This document shows positions 1 to 7,673 of a DNA stretch of 64,000 nucleotides, piece by piece. The stretch comes from JAGXKT01 sp964531695. GTDB taxonomy: Bacteria > Planctomycetota > Phycisphaerae > SM23-33. Made by a program: the position numbers and the translations under genes. A model generated the notes under the pieces. It saw nothing but the letters and a program-made list of their open reading frames with translations. It made no database searches and was not told the origin of the DNA. The stretch is taken from positions 1-64,000 of the forward strand of contig CAZHEH010000012.1 of assembly GCA_964531695.1 (NCBI GenBank), written 5' to 3'. Within the stretch, counting starts at the first letter, position 1. Every line of letters begins with the position of its first letter.

Positions 1-103
1 TCAAGCTCAGGCAGCAATCACTGGAATGCGACCAGCGAAAGTGAAGAAGGGCCCTGATTTCCTTGCCGCAGGCCTTGCAGTCTTTCAGTTTCGACTTCTG
101 CAT
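1..103 (-). CDS. Partial small zinc-ribbon-like protein, C-terminus off the window
   Basis: An ATG at 101-103 is preceded on the minus strand by a good AGGAG ribosome-binding site. It opens a frame reading M-Q-K-S-K-L-K-D-C-K-A-C-G-K-E-I, with a CxxC knuckle typical of the first half of a zinc ribbon. About 34 codons are visible before the window edge and no second knuckle is seen. The later residues do not look like a standard zinc ribbon, so this could be a frameshifted or unrelated small protein. It is in the same direction as the operon starting at 6591. Confidence 0.35.
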   Translation of the reverse strand, partial: MQKSKLKDCKACGKEIRALLHFRWSHSSDCCLSL

Positions 104-204
104 GTTGCTCTCCTATCTCGGCCTGTCTGTTCAGGGCTGAGCATTCAGGCCGGTTTCGGGGTTGCTGCCGCCCGGCGTACGGCTTCCTTGATGAGAGGAA
201 TCAG

Positions 205-735
205 TTAGGGCGCAACGCTGAACAGGCGAATCCCGGCGTGCAGCAGTTCAGGTATGGCCTGCGGCCTGCCGGCGAGTTCGCCGCACATGCCGACCGTCGA
301 TCCGCCAGAGTCCTGAAAGATGATGCGGATCAGGCGCATCATGGCCGGGTGATCTTCCCGGAAGTACTCGTTTGCCAAGGGGTTCTGGCGTCCGGCTGCC
401 ATGACGTACTGCGTCAGGTCTTTGTTGCCGATGCTGATCGCATCCGCCGACCGCAGGATGTCGCTGACGCTCAATGCTGCCGCCGGAGTCTCGATCATCG
501 CGACGAGCGATGGAATGCGTGCGATGCCGAGTTCGCGGGCCTCATCGAGTCGCGCATGCTCAACATCAACGTTTGGCGTGGACCGGACAGATACGACCTC
601 CCCCTGCGATAGGATATCCCGGTAGACGAAGGATTTGCCTTCGGCCAGCCCAGGCGCGATGGCGGAACCGGTAAGGTGACAATTCTGAGGCCGGTTGCCT
701 CTTTCGGTCTCCTGGTTTTTGCCTTTCGTCGTCAC
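205..735 (-). CDS. Mini Enzyme I (PtsI)-like PEP-binding protein, internally shortened
   Basis: About 176 aa. Residues ~25-55 resemble the start of PTS Enzyme I (AIAPGLAEGKSFVY). Residues ~70-176 resemble the C-terminal PEP-binding barrel: MIETPAAAL, SIGNKDLTQY, HPAMMRLI and GMCGE with the catalytic cysteine. Family Enzyme I is about 570 aa. The phospho-histidine domain and most of the barrel are missing, the usual SIGTNDL reads SIGNKDL, and the protein stops right after FSVAP, before the normal last helix. It cannot do canonical phosphotransfer; it may be a decaying deletion product or a small PEP-sensing protein. The start is uncertain: GTG at 735 has AAGGA upstream, TTG at 756 is also possible. 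It follows the flavoprotein gene ending at 761. Confidence 0.6.
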   Translation of the reverse strand: MTTKGKNQETERGNRPQNCHLTGSAIAPGLAEGKSFVYRDILSQGEVVSVRSTPNVDVEHARLDEARELGIARIPSLVAMIETPAAALSVSDILRSADAISIGNKDLTQYVMAAGRQNPLANEYFREDHPAMMRLIRIIFQDSGGSTVGMCGELAGRPQAIPELLHAGIRLFSVAP

Positions 736-760
736 ACCAACGGAATCCTTCAGCAAGACT

Positions 761-2098
761 CTACTGCATACAGCCTATCGCCACCTCCGCAGCGTTCACC
801 AACGGGTACGCTATGGGCGAGGCCGTCAGCGCCGGGTGGGTGCCCATCTGGAACATGGCGATGTCCTCCGCGGTCATGCGCTTCTGAACGCACGCGGCGA
901 TGGCGTTGATCATCTCACCCACGGCCGCACTGCCCCGGACCTGTCCGCCGATGAGAACCTGCGAGTGCCGCTCAAAAACAAGCTTGACCTTCATCGGCGC
1001 CGCGTCCGGCATCTTGCCCGGGTGGCGGTTGGGCGTTTCGACAGTGCCGCACGCGACCTCGTATCCGCGGTCCACGGCCATCGTCTCGGTCAAACCGGCG
1101 GTTCCCATCGCCAAATCCCCCACGGCCGTAGACCAGACGCCGACCGTGCCGTCGCTCTCGCGGCGGAGTCCGTATGCATTCGCGCCCGCGATGCGGGCTT
1201 CGAGTTGAGCGATCGAGGCCAGCTTCAGCGTGGACGGACCACCGCCAAAAAACGAGATCTTCTCGGCGCAGTCACCGCAGGCAAAGATCGCCGGGTCGGA
1301 CGTCTGCATGGTTCGGTCGACCGCGATACCGCCGCTCAAGCCGATTCTCAGCCCGCTGGCCTGGGCCAGGTCCACATTAGCGCGGGCGCCGATGCCAAGG
1401 ATAACCATGTCTGCAGGGAGGTGCGTTCCGTCCTTTAACTGCACCCCCGCCACGTGCCCGTTGCCGGTAATGCGTTGCACGGTGGCCAAAGTCCGCACGC
1501 TTACACCGCGCTGGCGGAGATGCTGTTCCATCTCCGTGCAGAACTCCAAGTCATAGGAAAGACTCAGACAGTGGTCGGCCAGTTCCAGAACGGTGACGTG
1601 CTTTGAGTCGATCTTGTTGATTTCGTCGGCAAACTCGATGCCGATGAATCCGCCGCCGATGACGACGATGTTGTCGGCCGTGCGAAGGCGTTGATGCAGT
1701 GTCTTGAGGTAGTCTACATCTTTGAGGATCACGTACACCGCGTCGAGGTCCATGCCCTTGATGGGCGGTCGGGCCGGCAACGAGCCCGTCGCCATGATCA
1801 GCCGCTCATACGAGATCTTTGCCTCGTTGGTGGCGATTCGACGGTTTTCCCGGTCGATGCCCGTCGCCTCGGCAATCTGAAGGTCGACCTGGTTATCTTC
1901 CAGGACCGTATCCGGGATGAGATTCGCATCCGGACCACTGAGAGTGCCGAAAACGTAGGGAATCCCACATGGGATGGGAACCTGCTTTTCCTTGCGGACC
2001 AGCAATATCTTCTTGTCCGGATGATGACGGCGGGCGGTGATGGCCGCCGTGATTCCCGCGGCACTACCGCCCAAGACGACGATGTCTGCCTCTGTCAT
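761..2098 (-). CDS. FAD/NAD(P)-dependent pyridine nucleotide-disulfide oxidoreductase (CoA-disulfide reductase/NADH oxidase-like)
   Basis: About 445 aa. It has an N-terminal FAD Rossmann motif (VVLGGSAAGITAA), one redox-active cysteine in PIPCGIPY, a central NAD(P) Rossmann motif (VVIGGGFIGIEFA) and the FAD-contacting IFACGD segment, then a dimerisation domain. The single cysteine spaced ~44 residues from the start is the hallmark of the CoA-disulfide reductase, NADH oxidase and polysulfide reductase group. The substrate (CoA disulfide, polysulfide or O2) cannot be decided from sequence. Start chosen at MTEADIV because 13 upstream codons precede the FAD motif without homology. A paralogue lies at 3682-5076. 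Confidence 0.85.
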   Translation of the reverse strand: MTEADIVVLGGSAAGITAAITARRHHPDKKILLVRKEKQVPIPCGIPYVFGTLSGPDANLIPDTVLEDNQVDLQIAEATGIDRENRRIATNEAKISYERLIMATGSLPARPPIKGMDLDAVYVILKDVDYLKTLHQRLRTADNIVVIGGGFIGIEFADEINKIDSKHVTVLELADHCLSLSYDLEFCTEMEQHLRQRGVSVRTLATVQRITGNGHVAGVQLKDGTHLPADMVILGIGARANVDLAQASGLRIGLSGGIAVDRTMQTSDPAIFACGDCAEKISFFGGGPSTLKLASIAQLEARIAGANAYGLRRESDGTVGVWSTAVGDLAMGTAGLTETMAVDRGYEVACGTVETPNRHPGKMPDAAPMKVKLVFERHSQVLIGGQVRGSAAVGEMINAIAACVQKRMTAEDIAMFQMGTHPALTASPIAYPLVNAAEVAIGCMQ

Positions 2099-2198
2099 GC
2101 TCATTCCGTTTCCCATGGGGATACACCCCAAGTCCAATTACCAGCACCCGCCGGTCGAAGAGCTGTTCTCCGATAGCGCCGGCGGAGTGCGTGTTATC

Positions 2199-2468
2199 TC
2201 AAGGCGCATCTGCGGAGTCTGGACCTCCGCCCGGGCATGCGTTCGAGGCCTTCATGATCATGACGACGTCGCCCTCTTCGGAGGCGGCTGTAAACGCATC
2301 GCTCACAGCCGTGAAGACCACGGAGCTTTCGCCTGACAGGACAGTGCTCATATCGCTTGGGCGCACTTCGATCCCACTTCGTTGCAGGCGCTGATTGAAC
2401 CCCCGGATCGCTTCGCCGATGTCGAGGGCGCGGAGCGGGTACAGACTGATTTCGGCTTGCACGTTCAC
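2199..2468 (-). CDS. YkoF/MTH1187-family thiamine-binding protein
   Basis: 89 aa. The start VNVQAEISLYPL, the IRGFNQRLQRSGIEV segment, MSTVLSGE and the late VVFTAVSDAF match the small ferredoxin-like thiamine-binding fold of YkoF/MTH1187 proteins, which bind thiamine or its HMP moiety in the cytoplasm. The GTG start at 2468 overlaps the TGA of the methyltransferase (GTGA, 2465-2468) and has GGAGG 7 nt upstream, so translation is probably coupled. A longer frame extending to 2873 exists but its N-terminal part is only the antiframe of the methyltransferase. Confidence 0.75.
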   Translation of the reverse strand: MNVQAEISLYPLRALDIGEAIRGFNQRLQRSGIEVRPSDMSTVLSGESSVVFTAVSDAFTAASEEGDVVMIMKASNACPGGGPDSADAP

Positions 2469-3145
2469 GTACGGACCTCCGCGACGAGGAACGCCCCGCG
2501 GAGCTGCGGTCTGCGAATCTCCATCTGCGTGGCGGTGCGCCGCTGCAGTGACGTTCGACCGAGTGTCGGCCGCGGAGTCGCACACATCCGAACCCGACCG
2601 TAGGATGCGAGCAAATCCTCTAGCTCGGCTGGCGAAAGCATATGTGCCGACGCGTAGGGCTCCCTGCGGCGACTCACACGCCGCTGGTTCAGTGGCGCCA
2701 GCCGGTTGAGTGTTCCAATCAGCAGGCACCCGCCCCGCCGTGTGCAGCGGCCCATCTCTCGAACGGCGACCTCTGGTTTCGGGATGAACTCGATCGTCGC
2801 CATGGCCGCGACAACATCGAAGGTCTTGGCCGGGAACGGGAGTTCGCAGGCATCCGCCACCTGGAAACTGCATTCCGAAGATGCCTCGCGTGCCTCATCG
2901 ACCATCTCAGGCGAGATATCTACGCCTGTAACCTGATAGCCCATCTCCCCGAAGAAGGCGCTCCAGTGCCCTGTGCCGCAGCCAACATCAAGCAGACGTT
3001 GTCCCAAGAGGGCCGGAGGCAGCAGGCGCCGCACGTTGCGCTTCTGCACGCGGTCGTGCGCCCGCCCGGCCGCGGTGTCGTACCACCGGTCGTACTCGGC
3101 CGCGAACCGCCCGAAGTCAAACAGTCTGTTCGACTTGCATATCAT
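2465..3145 (-). CDS. Class I SAM-dependent methyltransferase (Methyltransf_11 type)
   Basis: 226 aa. SAM motif I reads LLDVGCGTGHWS, followed by an acidic end of strand 2 (VTGVDISPEMVDEA) and motif IV-like FDVVAAMATIEFIP, so the cofactor-binding fold is complete. The C-terminal third is arginine-rich and not distinctive. Substrate unknown; this subfamily includes small-molecule and quinone-type methylases. Start at ATG 3145 puts the first residues close to the conserved FAAEYDRWYDT segment; the 47 codons upstream in frame overlap the ferredoxin gene and show no homology. Coupled to the thiamine-binding gene downstream. Confidence 0.8.
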   Translation of the reverse strand: MICKSNRLFDFGRFAAEYDRWYDTAAGRAHDRVQKRNVRRLLPPALLGQRLLDVGCGTGHWSAFFGEMGYQVTGVDISPEMVDEAREASSECSFQVADACELPFPAKTFDVVAAMATIEFIPKPEVAVREMGRCTRRGGCLLIGTLNRLAPLNQRRVSRRREPYASAHMLSPAELEDLLASYGRVRMCATPRPTLGRTSLQRRTATQMEIRRPQLRGAFLVAEVRT

Positions 3146-3182
3146 GGTGCCATAGCGCCTATTTGGCCGCGGTAAAGCGGTG

Positions 3183-3614
3183 TCAAGACCTGGGCCGCTG
3201 ATGGGCCGAGCTCTTGATCGCGGGCTCATCGAGGTCTGCGATGGCAGCGTCGAGTTCCGTCCCAGGCGAACCGGCCACGGACTCAAGGACGGCCAGAGTC
3301 TGCTCGCTGACCGTCCGTTCCTTCCTGAAGAACCGCTGCATGCGATCCATGAATGCCGCCTGCTCGTCCGGTGCGTCGAAATGTCTCAGCAACTTGCGGA
3401 CCCACTGCAGATTCGTTGCTACTTCGCCACGGATACGTTCACGATCATGTCGCACAGCTTGACGTGGACAGGCATCGTGGCAACGCCCACAGCGGATGCA
3501 TTCCGACTCATCGATTACGGCCAAACCGTCACTGCCCAGTTGGATCGCGCTGACAGGGCACTGGGCGACGCATAGGCCGCATCCCGTGCACATTTCTTGG
3601 CTTACCCATGGCAT
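3183..3614 (-). CDS. 2[4Fe-4S] ferredoxin with helical C-terminal extension
   Basis: 143 aa. Two clusters are ligated by CTGCGLCVAQCP and CIRCGRCHDACP within the first 55 residues, the classic bacterial dicluster arrangement. The remaining ~85 residues are helical and charged (RFFRKERTVSEQTLAVLES) and not a known domain to me. It probably passes electrons to or from the two flanking flavoproteins. ATG at 3614 is followed at once by the first cluster, so the start is well fixed. Confidence 0.85.
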   Translation of the reverse strand: MPWVSQEMCTGCGLCVAQCPVSAIQLGSDGLAVIDESECIRCGRCHDACPRQAVRHDRERIRGEVATNLQWVRKLLRHFDAPDEQAAFMDRMQRFFRKERTVSEQTLAVLESVAGSPGTELDAAIADLDEPAIKSSAHQRPRS

Positions 3615-3681
3615 AATCCGACTCCCTTCAGACGTATCATCACCTCACCGTGTCGCATGCACTCGTTCACCGCTCCGTCTC

Positions 3682-5076
3682 CTATGTCGCTACCTTGGTC
3701 GCCCCGGTGCCCGGTTTTTGCGGAGCGCGACTCTCGAACTCCCACAGCGCCGTCTGGGCGGCCAATGCAATCGGTTCCTTGCCGGGGTCCGACGAGAGTT
3801 CGGGCTGACCCGCGCTACGGAACGTCGCGAGGTCCCCTGCCGTCTGATCGCAGCGTATCGCCAGCGCAACTACATCGATGGTCCGCACGGGCCCTTCGCT
3901 GTCGCTGACTACCTGGCCGCCGATGAGTCGCCTGTTGTTGGCATCGAAGATCAGCTTGACGACATACGACTGGCGGCCGGGCATCATGGAGTGCTTGCTC
4001 GTTGCGGCCTGCTTGGCCGTAATCACCTCAATACCCTCCCGCTCGGCATGGTCTTCGGTAAGCCCGGCCGCGCCGATTGACTTGTCGAAGCACTTGGTGC
4101 AGAACGAGTTGATCAACCGAGGATAGCGCGTATGACGACCGAGGATGTTCCGCGCGATGGTACGGCCGGCGATGACGGCATTGGGACGCAGTTGCCCCAT
4201 AACTGGCCTGCCGGTGACGTGGTGCGGATACTCGATCAGGTCGCCGCCGGCATAGATATCCGGGTCGTCGGTGCGAAGATACTCATCCACCTGCTGCCCG
4301 ACTCTGCCCTTGGTAAGCCCGGCGTTTTGGTTAAGCTTATCGTTAGGCCGGGCGCCGACTGAGAGGATGACCAGTCCGGCCTCAATCCGTTCGCCGGATC
4401 CCAGCGTGATGTTCTCCACGGCCCCAGCGCCCTCTATGGCTGTGATCTGCTGACCCAGGGACAGCGTCAGGCCCTCCCCACACATGTACTCGGCGAGATC
4501 CTCGCTCATGTCCGCGTCGAGACTGGCGGGCATCACGCGGTCGCGCATCTCCACGAGCGTCACGCGCAGTCCTCGTCGGCGAAGCAGGTAGGCCTCCTCC
4601 ACGCCGATGGCGCCCGCGCCCACCAGAACGGCATCGGACACGCGCCGGGAATTGATCCAATGAAGAATGCTTACGGCGTCACCGCTGGTTCGCAGTGTGA
4701 ACACGCCCGGCAGATCCGCCCCGGGAATCGGCGGTCTGGCCGGCCTTGCGCCCGTAGCAAGGACGAGCTTATCGTACGGGTATGTGTTGCCGTCAGCCGT
4801 CGTGACTTGCTTCGTGTCCCGGTCGATTGCCACCGCGCGGACATTGACCAGTTCGATCCCCAGATCCGTAAAAATGCGGTCGCTCTTGTAGGACGGATCC
4901 ACCATTACGCTGCCGCAGCAGATGTACGGCGTTGCGCACCGTGTCAGCAGGCCTCTCTCCTCTTGCTCACGGATGATTGTCACATGCAATTCTGGGTCGA
5001 GCTTTTTCACCGTCACGGCCGCCAGCGCGCCGCAGCCGGAACAGCCGACGACAACAACCCGTTTGACCTGCTCCAT
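3682..5076 (-). CDS. FAD/NAD(P)-dependent disulfide oxidoreductase, second paralogue
   Basis: 464 aa. Same fold as 761-2098 but divergent. The FAD motif reads VVVVGCSGCGALAA, and the redox segment is RCATPYICCG with two extra cysteines. The NAD(P) motif is VLVGAGAIGVEEA and the FAD motif is DIYAGGDLIEYP. The cysteine-rich active site (C-A-T-P-Y-I-C-C) and the C-terminal FCTKCFDKS pair are unusual for NADH oxidases and could point to thiol, persulfide or metal chemistry. Its ATG is 1 nt from the end of the FkbM gene region upstream, so it is part of the same operon. Confidence 0.85.
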   Translation of the reverse strand: MEQVKRVVVVGCSGCGALAAVTVKKLDPELHVTIIREQEERGLLTRCATPYICCGSVMVDPSYKSDRIFTDLGIELVNVRAVAIDRDTKQVTTADGNTYPYDKLVLATGARPARPPIPGADLPGVFTLRTSGDAVSILHWINSRRVSDAVLVGAGAIGVEEAYLLRRRGLRVTLVEMRDRVMPASLDADMSEDLAEYMCGEGLTLSLGQQITAIEGAGAVENITLGSGERIEAGLVILSVGARPNDKLNQNAGLTKGRVGQQVDEYLRTDDPDIYAGGDLIEYPHHVTGRPVMGQLRPNAVIAGRTIARNILGRHTRYPRLINSFCTKCFDKSIGAAGLTEDHAEREGIEVITAKQAATSKHSMMPGRQSYVVKLIFDANNRRLIGGQVVSDSEGPVRTIDVVALAIRCDQTAGDLATFRSAGQPELSSDPGKEPIALAAQTALWEFESRAPQKPGTGATKVAT

Positions 5077-5077
5077 T

Positions 5078-5866
5078 TCACACTTCTCCTTGCGTGACCG
5101 AGGCGCGCTGCGAACTCATGCTGTTCCCGTCAGTGGCCTCCCTGCTGATCCTAACGGCCCGTCGCACGGCCGCCTCCGGCCGGTCGTTCGCGGAGCGGCT
5201 GCTGGCGTAGATGTGCGTGCAATCGTTCAGGTCTACTCTCTCACGCGGGTTCTCCACACGGACCGGCCGAACGTCGTAGTCCAGCCACTCAAGCAAGTTC
5301 ACTACATCCGCCGCCGACTGGCCCAGCTCCCCGAGGCAGCCATGGTGGATCTCGCAGAGCAAGCGGGGCGCATCCCGTCGCAGCACGTCGGCCGCCGCGT
5401 CCAGTGCCCGCAGTTCGCTGCCCTCGCAGTCCATATTGATAAGGTTGACTTCGCCGATACCATGTGTCGCCAGAAACTCCGGCAACGTGATGGCATCCAC
5501 CTCGATGTTGGTCGCGTCCTCAGCCGGGGTCACGCCGCTGCCTTCCCCATGCTTGTGGAAAGCGATCCGACCCTTCCGATCCGACAAGGCCAGCATATGG
5601 GCGCTTACGTTCGTCGCCCCGTTGGCCGAGAGATTGCCCCGCAGCTGCTCGCAGTATTCCGGCACCGGCTCGAAGGCGCAGACGCAGCCGCTACGGCCGA
5701 CCTCACGGGCTAGCGCGATGGTCGTCACGCCTCGGTTTGCACCAACGTCCAGCGCGCACATGCCGGCCCGAGCAATCGCCTGCAGGAACCTTACCTCGCC
5801 GATGTGGTGGGCATCGGTCGCAAGCACCTTCTGAAACTCCTCGGACGCGTAAACGAATGTTTCCAT
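5078..5866 (-). CDS. FkbM-family methyltransferase
   Basis: 262 aa. SAM motif I is ALDVGANRGVTTIALA, followed by CAFEPVPEYCEQL and INMDCEGSELRAL, the standard FkbM pattern. FkbM enzymes O-methylate sugars, polyketides or lipids. ATG at 5866 fits because the preceding J-domain gene ends at 5875; a longer frame to 5908 would overlap it. Position inside a redox operon gives no clear substrate. Confidence 0.8.
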   Translation of the reverse strand: METFVYASEEFQKVLATDAHHIGEVRFLQAIARAGMCALDVGANRGVTTIALAREVGRSGCVCAFEPVPEYCEQLRGNLSANGATNVSAHMLALSDRKGRIAFHKHGEGSGVTPAEDATNIEVDAITLPEFLATHGIGEVNLINMDCEGSELRALDAAADVLRRDAPRLLCEIHHGCLGELGQSAADVVNLLEWLDYDVRPVRVENPRERVDLNDCTHIYASSRSANDRPEAAVRRAVRISREATDGNSMSSQRASVTQGEV

Positions 5867-5874
5867 TTGCCGTC

Positions 5875-6264
5875 TTACCTTCGTCGGCGTCCGGAAGCGG
5901 GGCGCCATCCCTCAGTCGACGATCCGTCACCGAAGAAGGCGTCCCGCCACCAGCACCAGTAGCCCCACCCATTGTCCACGCGATAGCCATTGCGCACGCG
6001 CTGGCGCGAGGGCCGGTCAATTTCGTCCAGCTCCGCGCAGCATTCACTGCCCGTCAAGCACTGGTACGCGCAACGTATCCAACGGAACCGCCGCCCTTCC
6101 TCATCATCGCCACCGGCGTCGGGGTGATGCGCCAGAGCAGCTTGCCGGAACGCCCGCTGGATCTCGGCCCGTCCGGCTGTCGGCCCGACGCCCAGCAACT
6201 CACGGGCCTTACGCTCGCGCTCCTGCAGGAGGCGGATTTCCTCTTGCCAGTTCCTTTCAGTCAT
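5875..6264 (-). CDS. Small J-domain (DnaJ-like) protein
   Basis: 129 aa. Residues ~18-75 form a J domain: ARELLGVGPTAGRAEIQ, then AFRQAALAHHPDAGG with the essential HPD tripeptide, then a helix ending in AYQCLTG. The C-terminal ~50 residues are rich in W, G and R and are not the DnaJ G/F or zinc domains. It probably recruits an Hsp70 to a particular client, perhaps a product of this operon. Confidence 0.8.
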   Translation of the reverse strand: MTERNWQEEIRLLQERERKARELLGVGPTAGRAEIQRAFRQAALAHHPDAGGDDEEGRRFRWIRCAYQCLTGSECCAELDEIDRPSRQRVRNGYRVDNGWGYWCWWRDAFFGDGSSTEGWRPASGRRRR

Positions 6265-6315
6265 TCGCTGGTCGTGCGGTTCCTCGCGCCATCCGCCAAA
6301 TGGCCAAGCCGGGGG

Positions 6316-6591
6316 CTACCAGCCGAATCGGCCGCGCCCCCAACCTACGCGTCCCAAGCCCCGACCGCGATGCCGACCCAAGCCGCGCCCACCGCCCATG
6401 CGGCCGCCGTAGCCCCGCCGAGCCACCCCGCACGTATACGGCACCATTGCGTACCGCGGCGCCGGGATCCCCGCTGCCCCGCGTCGAATGGCGTTCATAT
6501 ATCCCTGGCCCGCGAATCCGGCGTAGAAGCCGGCTCCGCGTCCCGTTCGCGGTCCCTGTCCCATCGGTCCTGTTCCATCGCGTGCCGGCAT
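6316..6591 (-). CDS. DUF5320-family Gly/Arg-rich protein
   Basis: 91 aa. The start MPARDGTGPMGQGPRTGRG is the signature of DUF5320 proteins, small glycine/arginine-rich proteins of unknown function often found next to MinD/Mrp-like ATPases and dinitrogenase-cofactor-type proteins in anaerobes. The C-terminus is low-complexity G/R/W. First gene of the redox operon; GGGGAGG lies 8 nt before the ATG. Confidence 0.7.
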   Translation of the reverse strand: MPARDGTGPMGQGPRTGRGAGFYAGFAGQGYMNAIRRGAAGIPAPRYAMVPYTCGVARRGYGGRMGGGRGLGRHRGRGLGRVGWGRGRFGW

Positions 6592-7077
6592 TTGGGGTAC
6601 CTCCCCGACGTACGCTCTTACGTCGACGCGAGCCGCAGTCCTTCACGCGGTTGATCCTCGTGGATATGCCCTCAAACGGCGCGCCACACGGGGAGAAAAT
6701 TGTTAAGTACAGCTAATCCTTAGATTGGGCCTAATAGGCCGCCCCCTGCAGGCCACAGTCGTGCATATCGGGATGCGCGTGCGCATATGACAGTGCATAA
6801 TGGTCGAATGATCGCGTCAGTTCGTGATTGAATCACGGTCAACAAACACTCGGCCCGGATGCCACGGGGATCGAGGCGCGCTATGCTTCCACGATCTCTT
6901 TCTGATCTCCCCGAGTCCTGCGCCGCCGGCCTGGCACGCTCGCCGGGGCCGCGCGCCCCGCCCTGCAGGCGCTGGGCGGACTTGATGCGCATCTTCTTGC
7001 CCGTCCACAGGTTCGTGGCGTCCCAGCCGCCTTTGGCGTTCTCAGAGTATGCCCACAGGTGGGCTTGTTCGGGCGGG
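6592..7077. other. Intergenic region between redox operon and T2SS end
   Basis: 486 bp with no gene I can support. It holds the leader of the DUF5320 gene, a 7-bp inverted repeat at 6606-6625, an AT-richer patch at 6695-6730 that could carry the operon promoter, and a short palindrome GCCCACAGGTGGGC at 7050-7063 just after the TPR lipoprotein stop that may help end the T2SS transcript. A minus-strand stretch just after that stop (about 6880-7077) reads H-L-W-A-Y-S-E-N-A-K-G-G-W-D-A-T-N-L-W-T-G and looks coding-like, but lacks a start. Confidence 0.4.
6606..6625. promoter_or_regulatory. Inverted repeat upstream of the DUF5320 operon
   Basis: CGACGTA-N6-TACGTCG, a perfect 7-bp dyad with a 6-bp spacer, lies 15 nt before the DUF5320 start and immediately before its Shine-Dalgarno. 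It could be a repressor operator, or an mRNA hairpin next to the ribosome site. The 7-6-7 geometry is the same as the BlaI-type dyads at 53300-53352, but the half-site differs. Confidence 0.4.
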
Positions 7078-7665
7078 TCACTCCGGAGCGAGGTCCAGCC
7101 GGGTCTGCTGCTTTCGGGCCCACAGGAGCCATTCGCGGTTGGTCGTCTGTTTCGTGAGTTGCCCCAAGAGGTCGCGGACCTCGTCCGTCTCGTCGCCACG
7201 CCGGATGAGGGCCATCGCGAGGTTTCCGGCATATTCCACGTCACCGGGGGCCAGATTGACGGCCTGCCGGTGCTGCTTGACCGCCTCGTCGAACCACCCC
7301 GCCTGCTGGAAAACCAAACCCAGGTTGTTCGGCGGGCCCGGGTGGTAAGGCAGCAGCCGCTTGGCGTTGTCAAACTCCCGAGCGGCCTCATGCCACTTGC
7401 GCTGCTTGAAGTAGACCTTGCCGAGGTTGTTGTAGGCCGGACCGTACTCCACGTCCGCCTTCCGGGCCTGCTCGAAGGCCTCGGCCGCTTCGGTCAACCG
7501 GCCTTCGGCGAGATGCTCCAACCCCTCCCGGTTGGCCCGCTTGGCGGCCTCGGTGTTGCGGAGCACCTCGGTGCTGACGATCCGGTAGTTTCCGCCTCCG
7601 TTGCAGCCGCCCAGTCCCCACAAGACGGACACGGCGCTCAGGACCCATGCGATTCTGAGGTACAT
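7078..7665 (-). CDS. TPR-repeat lipoprotein ending the T2SS operon
   Basis: 195 aa. The signal peptide starts at MYLRIAWVLSAVSV and ends in a lipobox LGGC, so the start is placed at 7665 rather than at 7740. At least three tetratricopeptide repeats follow (EGLEHLAEGRLTEAAEAFEQA, PAYNNLGKVYFKQ, PGPPNNLGLVFQQ). It sits 8 nt after the GspM-like gene. By analogy with pilotin or assembly TPR lipoproteins it may help place the secretin or pseudopilus; that role is inferred. Confidence 0.75.
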   Translation of the reverse strand: MYLRIAWVLSAVSVLWGLGGCNGGGNYRIVSTEVLRNTEAAKRANREGLEHLAEGRLTEAAEAFEQARKADVEYGPAYNNLGKVYFKQRKWHEAAREFDNAKRLLPYHPGPPNNLGLVFQQAGWFDEAVKQHRQAVNLAPGDVEYAGNLAMALIRRGDETDEVRDLLGQLTKQTTNREWLLWARKQQTRLDLAPE

Positions 7666-7673
7666 GGCGCAAT

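Noticed and set aside
26..208. Plus-strand 60-codon frame at the window start
   Set aside because: No ribosome site; antisense to the better supported minus-strand zinc-ribbon-like start.
6720..7391. Long minus-strand frame overlapping the TPR lipoprotein gene
   Set aside because: Its first half is an antiframe of the lipoprotein; only the last part after 7077 looks coding-like and has no start.
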